Positions 7,294 to 13,459 of a DNA stretch of 23,415 nucleotides are shown here, in pieces. Made by a program: the position numbers and the translations under genes. The first letter of the stretch is position 1. Every line of letters starts with the position of its first letter. The notes under the pieces were generated by a model. The model did not search any database. It was not told where the DNA came from and saw only the letters and a list, made by a program, of their open reading frames with translations. Source of the DNA: a virus; the IMG/VR virus record IMGVR_UViG_3300048091_000189, positions 1 through 23,415 of that record. One strand, 5' to 3'.

Positions 7294-7953
7294 ATGCGAA
7301 TTTTTCTTGGGGTATTAGGGTTTTCGATATTCGGATCTGCGGTAGGGTTAGGCCTTTGGCTTTTGGGCAGTGGCAAGCTTTCAGGCGCTGAGTTCGTCGC
7401 GTTCGTGATCTCGTCTACGGTAATTGCAGGAATAGTTTCCTTTGCTCCTGAAATTCAGGAGTTTTCTGTGGCGGGCAATGTTGTTAAGTTGCGGGAGGTC
7501 AAGAACGATGCGATAAAATCGATTGAAGTTCTAAAGCGATCCCAGATCGAATTGCTTCGATTAATGCTTCGAACAAAATCTTTTATAATAAGAACTTGGT
7601 GTCAAAATCCAGATAAACCCGCCATTGACGCTGATTTCTGGGACATCGTGGCAGAGATAAAGCGAATTGAAGCTGTTAATGTTGTGAAAGCTGAGTTAGT
7701 GGCTTGCATAGACAGGATGCTTCCAGAGCTTTATCTGGTCGCCATTGGGCAACCTTGTCCGTGGCGAGAGGGATTCTGGATACATAAAGATATTGCCGAT
7801 GTGGCTGCGGATGTATTAGATCCTAAAATGCTCTCAGAAACTTCAAAGCTTCTCGAACATGATGATGAATCAATTTATAAGAATTTTGCTAAGTTGCGAA
7901 TACTAGAGATGAAAAGATTATATGAGTTGAAGGATTCTCTGTCGGCAAACTAA
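7294..7953 (+). CDS. Two-TM membrane protein with helical cytoplasmic domain (cargo, unknown)
   Basis: This 219-residue protein has two N-terminal membrane helices (about 3-25 and 32-52) and a helical, charged C-terminal region. AAAGGAG lies six bases before the chosen ATG; a longer frame to 7207 would run into the divergent methyltransferase start and has no ribosome site. It is A+T-rich and overlaps the stop of the next leftward gene by four bases. The architecture, two N-terminal helices then a soluble domain, is like that of the 306-residue protein on the other side of the methyltransferase, though I see no clear sequence similarity. Function is unknown; phage-borne exclusion or defence is possible. 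Confidence 0.7.
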   Translation: MRIFLGVLGFSIFGSAVGLGLWLLGSGKLSGAEFVAFVISSTVIAGIVSFAPEIQEFSVAGNVVKLREVKNDAIKSIEVLKRSQIELLRLMLRTKSFIIRTWCQNPDKPAIDADFWDIVAEIKRIEAVNVVKAELVACIDRMLPELYLVAIGQPCPWREGFWIHKDIADVAADVLDPKMLSETSKLLEHDDESIYKNFAKLRILEMKRLYELKDSLSAN

Positions 7954-8333
7954 CTACCCTGCAAAAAAGATTGTTTTGGCGCAATAATTTCGTCTTCATG
8001 CTCTGGCGGATCGAGGGCGAGCGACATCATGCCGGCGGCCTCAATCAGTCGCGACACCTTTTCAGCGATAACAAAAGGTGTCGTGACACAGCGCAGCATC
8101 GCGGCCTGGGTATCGAAGTCGGCGGCGATCAGGTTCATCAGCAGCAGCTGGTAAACCTCCTGCTGGTTGTTGATGCCGTGCGCAGCCATGACCCGCTTGA
8201 TGTCAGGTTTGAACACGCCGGCCACCTCAATCGTAAACTTCTCGACGCCCAATGCAGCGTCCTTTGCTGCTGCCTTCTCGCGCTTTTTGCGCTGCTTCTG
8301 GGCTTCCGCCGTCAGCGCCTGTTCTTCGGCCAT
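7950..8333 (-). CDS. Conserved phage early protein, unknown function
   Basis: A 127-residue protein with a charged Ala/Lys/Glu-rich N-terminus (1-30, likely helical) and a helical middle containing VFKPDIKRVMAAHGI and QEVYQLLLMNLIAADFD, somewhat like a small DNA-binding or oligomerising domain. GAGG before the ATG supports the start. It belongs to the leftward early operon between the HTH protein and the methyltransferase. I recognise no named family. Confidence 0.75.
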   Translation of the reverse strand: MAEEQALTAEAQKQRKKREKAAAKDAALGVEKFTIEVAGVFKPDIKRVMAAHGINNQQEVYQLLLMNLIAADFDTQAAMLRCVTTPFVIAEKVSRLIEAAGMMSLALDPPEHEDEIIAPKQSFLQGS

Positions 8334-8402
8334 GGCCTACCTCTTCAATTCCGCTGGCCGGCAAGTCCAGCCAGGTCTGTCGTTTGCGTTGTTGGATTCG
8401 AA

Positions 8403-8996
8403 CTATGCGGCGCATGAAGTACAGCCGCGCCGCGCTTTCGGATAGTCGATGCCGTGATTGGCGATGATTCGTTCGAACGTCTTATTTGCGATACCCAGAC
8501 GGCCACAGGCCTGCCTCCGTGTGATTCCCAGCTCAAGGAAGGCGCGAATCCGTTCGGCGAACTTTGCGTCGCGGGCCTCCAGATCCTGTTCGCGATCTTT
8601 ACCGGTTAATCGGCCGCGAGCTGCACCCTTGAACGTCAGGTTGTGGGCCTGAGCGATGTTGTAAAGAGTGCGGCGACTGATGCCCAATGCTTCAACGACT
8701 TCTGCCTGCGTGTGCGTCGGTGCCATTTCGCGAATTCGTTCGAGCTGCTTCACGCGCTCCTGGTGGCGAATGTCTTGAGCGGACAACGGTTGAGGCGGAG
8801 CAGGCGGCCGGCGCCGGAAAAACGGCTTTGGTGCCGGCGGCATCTGGTTGCTGTAGGTGATCGGCTTGGGCTTATACCCGATGGGCTTGGCTTCTTCGAT
8901 CTTTCCGCCGGCGGCCAGGTATTGGTCGACCTGCGCCGCCAGTTCATTGGATTTTGGCCGAAGGGCTTCGACCAAACTGAGGTGGTTGCTGATCAT
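8403..8996 (-). CDS. Phage DNA-binding protein with two helix-turn-helix segments
   Basis: In this 197-residue protein, residues 93-120 (THTQAEVVEALGISRRTLYN) and 150-175 (GITRRQACGRLGIANKTFER) both look like resolvase-type helix-turn-helix units. They are joined by a basic linker and preceded by a proline-rich stretch. It probably binds DNA as a regulator of the early operon or a replication accessory. The start has GAGG in front of it and lies eight bases after the stop of the Gp157-like gene. Confidence 0.75.
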   Translation of the reverse strand: MISNHLSLVEALRPKSNELAAQVDQYLAAGGKIEEAKPIGYKPKPITYSNQMPPAPKPFFRRRPPAPPQPLSAQDIRHQERVKQLERIREMAPTHTQAEVVEALGISRRTLYNIAQAHNLTFKGAARGRLTGKDREQDLEARDAKFAERIRAFLELGITRRQACGRLGIANKTFERIIANHGIDYPKARRGCTSCAA

Positions 8997-9003
8997 GCTG
9001 GCC

Positions 9004-9567
9004 TCACTTAATCCGGATCGAACTGTCGCCGCGCTCCAAATGCGCGTAGGCAGGTTCTTCGAGCAGTTCGTGTTCTGCGTCTTCGCCGGCGTCCATGCGC
9101 TTGCGCACGGCTTCGTTGTGCTCGCGAATTTCCTTGAGCTTTGCGGCGATCGCGTTCTTGTCCGGCGTGATGCTGGTGCTCACCGACGTGAGTTCGTCAG
9201 GTACCGCGTCTTCGTTGTCCACGATGACCTTCTCTTTGCCTAAGGCTAATGTGATGGTGAACAGCGGTCGCTTGATCGACTTGAGGTTGGCGGCTTCCAT
9301 GTTTCGGCGAAGGTAATCACTGATCTGGGCAACGCTGTTCGATTTGATGCGCTTGAGCTCTTTCAGGCGCTCAATTTCCGTGTCGATTGCCGTCACGTCG
9401 CTTTCAATGTTGCGGCGCAGCATGACGATGTTGTCAGCCTTAACCGCGAACTCGCCTTGGATCTCGTCCATTGCGTGCTGCAGGGCCTCTTTCAGGCCCT
9501 CGTCATCGGTGTCTGCCATTCCCTGAAGTTCGGCAAGCTTGCCGGTCAGTGCGTAGAGCTGGGTCAT
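9004..9567 (-). CDS. Gp157-family phage protein
   Basis: This 187-residue mainly helical protein matches what I know of the siphophage Gp157 family: an N-terminal coiled helix with ALQHAMDEIQGEFAVKADNI, then IERLKELKRIKSNSVAQISDYL, and a small beta part with SIKRPLFTITLALGKEKV. Members are typically encoded beside recombinases and single-strand DNA proteins, and have been linked to phage resistance in streptococci. AAGGAG precedes the ATG. It overlaps the annealing-protein gene by four bases (ATGA), so the two are made together and probably act in the same recombination step. Confidence 0.88.
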   Translation of the reverse strand: MTQLYALTGKLAELQGMADTDDEGLKEALQHAMDEIQGEFAVKADNIVMLRRNIESDVTAIDTEIERLKELKRIKSNSVAQISDYLRRNMEAANLKSIKRPLFTITLALGKEKVIVDNEDAVPDELTSVSTSITPDKNAIAAKLKEIREHNEAVRKRMDAGEDAEHELLEEPAYAHLERGDSSIRIK

Positions 9568-10298
9568 GCTGCATTCTCCTTGCGGGGCTCAATAGCCGCT
9601 TTGCGTTCTTCAAAGGCGCGAGTGATTCGCGCGATGAACGTCGGCTCGTTGCGGCGGGTCGCCTCGCGGATGTATTTGACGTTCAGCATTTTCAGCTCAT
9701 GGCTGGTCACGGCCTTGCCCATCGTCTCTACGGCCGAGTTGAGCCATTCGAGCCGCTCCTGCTTCTGGCGCAGGATCTCAGCGTCCTTATCTGCCGCCTG
9801 ATCAATCGCCTGTTCTTCCTTGAGCTGGGCGACGTAGGTTTGGTCATCGAACATGCCGAGGAACACGTCGGCACTGAAGCCGAGCATCGATAACGACTTC
9901 TTGATTGCGTCCGTCAGCGACTTCTTCGGCGCTTCGCCGTCGGTAGTAGTGCCGTACTTCGATTTGTAGAGGTAGCGTGTGCAGCCGTACTGCTCAATTT
10001 CACCGCGCTTCCCATCCAGCTCGAACCAGAAACGAATCTTGATGGTGTGGTTCAACTCGCGGCCCAGCACCAGGCGCTTGTCTCCTTCGCCGCTGACCAT
10101 TTCGGAGCCCTCATCGAAGCGCTCTTCAATGATCGACCAGCCGAACCCGATACCGACCGGGCCGAAAATTTCAGTCGCCTTCATGATCATTGCGGTGCCG
10201 TTTAGGCTGGTGATCTTTTGACCACCTACTTCGGCCGCTTTCGTGTATCGGGTGTCAGTCGTACTAACCTTTTCCCAAATATGCATGTTCATGGACAT
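9564..10298 (-). CDS. Single-strand DNA annealing protein (Rad52/Sak-like recombinase)
   Basis: A 244-residue protein with SLNGTAMIMKATEIFGPVGI near 30-50, YGCTRYLYKSKYG near 104-116 and the signature APKKSLTDAIKKSLSMLGFS near 123-142 followed by a charged, helical C-terminus. This pattern (an N-terminal annealing core, then A.TDA..KAL..LG) is that of Rad52-type phage annealing proteins. It would pair complementary single strands during phage recombination and replication. AGGAG lies six bases before the ATG. The downstream Gp157-like gene is translationally coupled to it. Confidence 0.82.
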   Translation of the reverse strand: MSMNMHIWEKVSTTDTRYTKAAEVGGQKITSLNGTAMIMKATEIFGPVGIGFGWSIIEERFDEGSEMVSGEGDKRLVLGRELNHTIKIRFWFELDGKRGEIEQYGCTRYLYKSKYGTTTDGEAPKKSLTDAIKKSLSMLGFSADVFLGMFDDQTYVAQLKEEQAIDQAADKDAEILRQKQERLEWLNSAVETMGKAVTSHELKMLNVKYIREATRRNEPTFIARITRAFEERKAAIEPRKENAA

Positions 10299-10387
10299 GA
10301 GTCTCTCCTGCGCCCTGTTTCCAGGGCACTGTGTGTTGTATGTCAGATGTGGGATATTTCAGAAGACAAGATCAAAAGGATCAAACC

Positions 10388-10660
10388 GTGCCGAAAACGA
10401 AAATCATCGAAGCTCCAAAACCTAGTTGTGGGTTTTACGGAGCCACGACGAAAAACACCGGATTGAATCAGCGAGAAACGCTAGAGGAGATAATGATCAA
10501 TCTCGCAACATCCCTCGGCATTAAGGTGATTCACAAGGCGCTCACAGCTCGCGATAATTATATATACGAAGCACAGCACCCTAGCTTTGGCAGCTTTCAA
10601 AGTGCGTCAAATACGATCCTTGAGCTGTCTAGGGCCCTGGCGAAAAAATCTAGTTTGTGA
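10388..10660 (+). CDS. Small cargo protein on the opposite strand, unknown
   Basis: The frame gives 90 residues beginning MPKTKIIEAPKPSCGF from a GTG that has AAAAGGA seven bases upstream. Upstream in-frame ATG codons exist (10331, 10340) but lack a ribosome site. The protein is basic, with a helical middle (RETLEEIMINLATSLGIK). It runs against the early operon and overlaps the end of the convergent 38-residue gene by 11 bases, as do other rightward cargo genes here. No family is recognised, and the call depends on the start codon being used. Confidence 0.5.
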   Translation: MPKTKIIEAPKPSCGFYGATTKNTGLNQRETLEEIMINLATSLGIKVIHKALTARDNYIYEAQHPSFGSFQSASNTILELSRALAKKSSL

Positions 10661-10766
10661 CGCGATCAGCCAGAGCGCTGAGCAACATCAGGAAGGTGTA
10701 AAGCGCGATGACTCGAAGCGAGCCGCGCCGAATCAGCACGCGGCGCGCCCGCTGAAGACTGGTCAT
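10650..10766 (-). CDS. Tiny membrane protein (38 aa)
   Basis: The ATG overlaps the stop of the preceding small frame by four bases (ATGA), like its neighbours in this chain, which is the main reason to accept it. The peptide starts with a basic stretch (MTSLQRARRVLIRRGSLR) and continues with one membrane helix (VIALYTFLMLLSALAD). It would sit in the inner membrane with a basic cytoplasmic end. Function is unknown. The upstream frame is interrupted by a stop, which may reduce its expression through lost coupling. Confidence 0.55.
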   Translation of the reverse strand: MTSLQRARRVLIRRGSLRVIALYTFLMLLSALADRVTN

Positions 10767-10888
10767 CGAAACACGTGGTAGGTGGTGGAGCGCGGCACCT
10801 GGCACACGCCATAAGAGTCGCGAGCTGCGCTGTAGGCAGCCAGAACTACCAGCAAGCCGGCGGCAAGACACTAGAACATGACTTTCAT
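10763..10888 (-). pseudogene. Tiny membrane protein gene with an in-frame TAG
   Basis: The ATG overlaps the preceding stop codon (ATGA), then the frame reads MKVMF, TAG, and continues CLAAGLLVVLAAYSAARDSY and GVCQVPRSTTYHVFR to a TGA that overlaps the next ATG. The overlaps at both ends show that the full 41-codon frame is the original gene. The hydrophobic helix lies after the stop, so the membrane peptide is lost unless the TAG is read through. CAG to TAG by one C-to-T change would explain it. Confidence 0.65.
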
Positions 10889-11079
10889 GACCGTGCCCTC
10901 ACAGCGATGCGTCCGCCTTTCATCGTCACCGAAAGACGCTGCGGGAGGCTGTCGACCAGATCCTCGCGCTTGCGGCCGATCACCTCGTTGAAGGGCAGGC
11001 CGAAGCCGAGGATCGCAATACGGCGCTCGATGTCGTCGAGCTGCTCGTCGACCAGAGTTTTAACCGGTGCAGTGGTCAT
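10885..11079 (-). CDS. Small early phage protein (64 aa), unknown
   Basis: The protein starts MTTAPVKTLVDEQLDDIERR and is highly charged and helical, ending in a basic tail. AGGAG lies seven bases before the ATG, and the ATG overlaps the previous stop by four bases. It belongs to the chain of short coupled genes upstream of the annealing protein, an arrangement typical of lambda-like leftward operons. No family is recognised. Confidence 0.7.
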   Translation of the reverse strand: MTTAPVKTLVDEQLDDIERRIAILGFGLPFNEVIGRKREDLVDSLPQRLSVTMKGGRIAVRARS

Positions 11080-11291
11080 GCCGAAACTCCTTTCAGGTAA
11101 CCGTTGCGCTCGACGAACTTGGCGTCCAGCGCATCGCGATAACGGTTGGCAGTGCGGGTGTCGATGATCTGGGCAAACTCGGCCATTTCGATCATGCCCA
11201 TGACGAAGGTGCGATCAGGTACCGGAGTGCATGACTTGCGCATCTTCGCGATTTCAAGGCCCAGCCGGGCCAGTGCAACCTGATTGCTCAT
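11076..11291 (-). CDS. Small early phage protein (71 aa), unknown
   Basis: This mostly helical protein (MSNQVALARLGLEIAKMRKS at the start) overlaps its neighbours by four bases on both sides, so it is a member of the coupled leftward cluster. It has no cysteine pair, signal or membrane helix. It reads as a normally composed GC-rich phage gene, but no family is recognised. Confidence 0.7.
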   Translation of the reverse strand: MSNQVALARLGLEIAKMRKSCTPVPDRTFVMGMIEMAEFAQIIDTRTANRYRDALDAKFVERNGYLKGVSA

Positions 11292-11710
11292 AGCTCGTTG
11301 TCCTCGGCTTGAGCGACCAGCGCGTCATCAACAAGGGGGCGGAGTAGGCCCTCTGCAATCTCGCCAAGCTTGCCGAGCGGATGACCGCTGTTGCCGAGTA
11401 GCTCAGCAGCGGCTGTCTTGTCAGCGCTGCCATTCGCGGTCGCGATCAGGATCCAGCCGAGCGCCGGCGTGTTCACCTCACTATCGGCGAGACGGTTGTT
11501 TACGTACTCATCAACAGCAAGAGCAAACTCTTCTACGGTCACGCCCTGAGGTGCGCGCATTCGACGCTGGAATGTCACATCAGAGCCGCGTAGCAGATCC
11601 TCGGTGCCGTTGTAGAGCCACTCACTTCGCACATCCTCCTGCAGGGTTTCGCTGACAGGCAGGGGCTGACGACGCTCAAGATTCAATTGGGCAAGCTGTA
11701 AGGGATTCAT
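11288..11710 (-). CDS. Early phage protein (140 aa), first gene of the coupled cluster
   Basis: The start MNPLQLAQLNLERRQPLP is chosen because GGAGG lies five bases upstream; the frame is open for a further 15 codons to 11755 without a ribosome site there. The protein is acidic, with a VTVEEFALAVDEYVNN segment in the middle. It opens a run of coupled small genes (11710 to 10650) transcribed from P_L about 0.9 kb away. No family is recognised. Confidence 0.7.
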   Translation of the reverse strand: MNPLQLAQLNLERRQPLPVSETLQEDVRSEWLYNGTEDLLRGSDVTFQRRMRAPQGVTVEEFALAVDEYVNNRLADSEVNTPALGWILIATANGSADKTAAAELLGNSGHPLGKLGEIAEGLLRPLVDDALVAQAEDNEL

Positions 11711-11830
11711 GATCGCCTCCAGAGTGGCGAGAAGGAGTAGGCGAGGGCCGCCCATCCGTTTTAATCATTCGACCGCGACGAGAGCGGCGGCATTCATTGG
11801 TTTTTCGTTCCGTTTATCAACAAAACTCGG

Positions 11831-11880
11831 ATGCACTCATCCGCTCCGCTGGTTGCCGTTGGGCGCGGAGGGGAGTGCAT
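11831..11880. repeat. Two-tier inverted repeat upstream of the early cluster
   Basis: ATGCACTC (11831-11838) pairs perfectly with GAGTGCAT (11873-11880), and inside it CTCCGC (11844-11849) pairs with GCGGAG (11865-11870). The element lies between the convergently arranged leftward gene cluster and the rightward exported protein gene. On the reverse strand it is followed by CCGAGTTTTG, a weak terminator-like tail. Confidence 0.5.
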
Positions 11881-11962
11881 TCGGGTGCTGTCGGGGTTGA
11901 TGTGCAGGGAGAGTTGCTGCGACTACACTCGCTTGGCGAGCTTCTTAAATTCGGAGACTTAA

Positions 11963-12286
11963 ATGAAGCTGATCTTTCGTTTGGGTATTTGCGTCTCGTT
12001 GCTGACTTTTGGAGCGTGCACATTGGCAGCTGAGAAGGACGGTAATGGTGCTTTGGCGTTGATCGTCACTGCAAAATTCGCCGGAGGTTGCGGAATCTTC
12101 TCGCAGATGGCGGCCTTTCAACAGTCAACGAAAATGACTGGAGGAGATGCGTTTCTTGAGCGATTTCTCAGCACGGAATCCGCCAGACTTGGCATGACGT
12201 CGGATCAATATGTTGAGCAATGTCGTCACTCAAATGAGATCTACCAGTCCTATTACGACCAGCTTATCGGTGAGCCGAGTCATTAA
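11963..12286 (+). CDS. Small exported protein (107 aa), lysogenic cargo candidate
   Basis: The N-terminus MKLIFRLGICVSLLTFGAC followed by TLAAEK is a classic Sec signal peptide with likely cleavage near residue 23. The Cys19 context lacks the usual Leu at -3, so a lipoprotein is less likely. The mature part, about 84 residues, has two cysteines (43 and 87) that could form a disulfide in the periplasm and a helical C-terminal half. GGAG lies six bases before the ATG. The gene runs opposite to P_L transcription and sits between P_L and the early cluster, where lysogeny-expressed cargo would escape repression. No family is recognised. Confidence 0.7.
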   Translation: MKLIFRLGICVSLLTFGACTLAAEKDGNGALALIVTAKFAGGCGIFSQMAAFQQSTKMTGGDAFLERFLSTESARLGMTSDQYVEQCRHSNEIYQSYYDQLIGEPSH

Positions 12287-12313
12287 TTTCAGAGCAGTTT
12301 CGTCCGCATCCCA

Positions 12314-12344
12314 AAGCCCGCTCATGGAGCGGGCTTCAGTTATG
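12314..12344. terminator. Bidirectional-type hairpin (t_L1-like on the reverse strand)
   Basis: AAGCCCGCTC (12314-12323) pairs perfectly with GAGCGGGCTT (12327-12336) around a three-base loop. Rightwards it follows the exported-protein gene by 27 bases. Leftwards it lies immediately after the stop of the small basic ORF, where lambda has t_L1. Neither side has a full T-run, so termination may be partial or need help. Confidence 0.65.
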
Positions 12345-12507
12345 CTTTTCGCCGTGACCCGCTACTGGCGTCGGTCACCGGCTCTATCAAATTGTTCCTC
12401 CAGCCGCGGGCCTTAAGGCTTGTCTCCCGCTGGATAACTGCTTTCGACGTTTTACGCTGCACGCCCGGGTCAGTTGCCAACCCTCTGAACCGTTGAGGCC
12501 GGTTCAT
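12340..12507 (-). CDS. Small basic ORF in the position of lambda N (candidate antiterminator)
   Basis: The 55 codons encode a peptide with 13 Arg/Lys and only 4 Asp/Glu, beginning MNRPQRFRGLATDPGVQRKT. AAGG lies six bases before the ATG. The same frame is open upstream to 12645, but that TTG is the P_L -35 element and so cannot be in the P_L transcript. It is the first ORF after P_L and directly follows a boxA and hairpin, exactly where lambda-like phages encode N, whose arginine-rich peptide binds boxB RNA. Sequence similarity to any N protein is not evident to me, so the call rests on position and charge. Confidence 0.4.
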   Translation of the reverse strand: MNRPQRFRGLATDPGVQRKTSKAVIQRETSLKARGWRNNLIEPVTDASSGSRRKA

Positions 12508-12525
12508 CGCTGCCTTCGAATCTGG

Positions 12526-12569
12526 GCCGGTGGTGATCCGGCAATGTGAAACGGTGTCGCTAAAGAGCG
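12526..12569 (-). promoter_or_regulatory. nutL-like site: boxA plus boxB-like hairpin
   Basis: On the leftward transcript CGCTCTTTA (12569 to 12561) is an exact match to bacterial boxA. Nineteen bases on, GCCGG and CCGGC (12542-12538 and 12530-12526) form a 5-bp stem with a seven-base loop. The order P_L, boxA, hairpin, basic ORF, terminator-like hairpin matches lambda nutL-N-t_L1. The hairpin loop is longer than the five bases of lambda boxB. Confidence 0.55.
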
Positions 12570-12616
12570 GCGGGTCTGTTGAGGCCCTGACGCCTTCTTG
12601 CTTCGGCGTTGAAGCA

Positions 12617-12645
12617 AATTTAGAAAACTTAACAAGATCGGTCAA
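12617..12645 (-). promoter_or_regulatory. Early leftward promoter P_L
   Basis: On the reverse strand TTGACC (12645-12640) is followed by exactly 17 bases and TAAATT (12622-12617), a good sigma-70 promoter starting near 12610. An operator-like site (12619-12632) covers the -10 and part of the spacer, so repressor binding would block polymerase. It should drive the whole leftward operon down to the integrase region. Confidence 0.7.
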
Positions 12646-12687
12646 GCCTTATTTTTAGAAAACTTAACAAAAGTTTAGGGAGATTAA
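12619..12687. promoter_or_regulatory. O_L: three repressor-type operator sites
   Basis: Three 14-bp sites of the form TTTAG-N4-[C/A]TTAA occur: TTTAGAAAACTTAA at 12619-12632 and again at 12654-12667 (the 17-bp segment TTTAGAAAACTTAACAA is repeated exactly), and TTTAGGGAGATTAA at 12674-12687. They overlap and flank P_L. The same pattern occurs three times on the other side of the repressor gene, so the repressor and/or the Cro-like protein is the probable ligand. Confidence 0.65.
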
Positions 12688-12698
12688 TTTTCGGGCAC

Positions 12699-12721
12699 AA
12701 AAAAACCCGCCGATTGGCGGG
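12699..12721 (-). terminator. Terminator of the repressor transcript
   Basis: On the reverse strand CCCGCC, a four-base loop and GGCGGG (12721-12706) are followed by seven T. It lies 24 bases after the repressor stop codon and separates repressor transcription from P_L just beyond it. Confidence 0.85.
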
Positions 12722-12744
12722 CCTTGGGAAGGGGTGGTGTTACG

Positions 12745-13458
12745 TCAGTTCGCGCCGCGTGAGTACATCGCCCACCAAAAGACGTGACCGAGAATGGCTA
12801 TCTGCTGTTCTTGGATCTGCTCGAAGGTGTAGTCCTCGTCCGGGTGCTCATCGCGATTGAAGCTGCGGAGCCTAATGCCGATCGGGATACGGTAGAGCTG
12901 CTTCACCCGGAGCTGGCCGTTATGGTTAATGGCATACATCTCGCCGTCGACCACATCGCGCAGGGTGTTCTTTCCGATGTTGATGCCAACCGTAGCGCCG
13001 TCGCGCAGTACCGGCACCATGCTGTTGCCGCTAACAACCACGCACTTGGCGTTGCTGAATTGAACGCCATTGTGGCGAAGGTCTTTCTTGAAGAAGCGCA
13101 GCCGAGAGCTGTCGCTCTCCTCTATAGCAAATCTTCCAGAGCCTGCTGCCAATTCCACTTCTTGAAGAAACGGGACGTAGACCTCGTCGTCATCGAGTGG
13201 GGTGTCGTCATCCCACGTTTCGATGGTTCCAAGCGGGATCTGCTTATGCGCCTCGGGTGAGCCAACGCCATCAGACAGCCAGTCCGGCGAGCAATCTAAG
13301 GCTTTGGCCAGGGCGAGGAGGTTTTTACCTTTCGCCCCATTCGTTCCGGCCAGCCAGAAGGAGACGGTCGTCCGAGAGACGCCAGTCATTTCGCTTATGT
13401 CAGTCGCGCGCAGGCCCTTGGCCTCCATTCGACTCTTCAATCGTTCGCTGAAATTCAT
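12745..13458 (-). CDS. CI-like phage repressor with S24 self-cleaving domain
   Basis: This 237-residue protein maintains lysogeny. Residues 1-60 are an HTH_3-type domain (DISEMTGVSRTTVSFWLAG as the helix-turn-helix), and the C-terminal half is a LexA-like S24 peptidase: cleavage site Ala105-Gly106 in ELAAGSG, Ser146 in VSGNSMVPVL and general-base Lys186 in GQLRVKQLY. RecA-stimulated self-cleavage should therefore induce the prophage. The ATG at 13458 has no Shine-Dalgarno; a -10 hexamer ends seven bases before it, so the mRNA is probably leaderless. A frame extension to a TTG at 13476 would run through the operator and is not needed. Confidence 0.95.
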   Translation of the reverse strand: MNFSERLKSRMEAKGLRATDISEMTGVSRTTVSFWLAGTNGAKGKNLLALAKALDCSPDWLSDGVGSPEAHKQIPLGTIETWDDDTPLDDDEVYVPFLQEVELAAGSGRFAIEESDSSRLRFFKKDLRHNGVQFSNAKCVVVSGNSMVPVLRDGATVGINIGKNTLRDVVDGEMYAINHNGQLRVKQLYRIPIGIRLRSFNRDEHPDEDYTFEQIQEQQIAILGHVFWWAMYSRGAN

Positions 13459-13459
13459 A

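Noticed and set aside
7245-7376. Longer methyltransferase start giving 729 residues
   Set aside because: The added 44 residues overlap the divergent gene, match no methyltransferase motif and lack a ribosome site, whereas the ATG at 7244 has GAGG upstream.
8227-8415. A 62-codon leftward frame between two early genes
   Set aside because: Most of it lies inside the 127-residue gene in another frame, and its composition is that of a shadow frame.
12508-12645. Upstream extension of the small basic ORF to a TTG at 12645
   Set aside because: That TTG is the -35 of P_L, and the P_L transcript would start after it.
12784-13260. A 158-codon rightward frame
   Set aside because: It is antisense to the repressor, whose S24 and HTH motifs are unambiguous.
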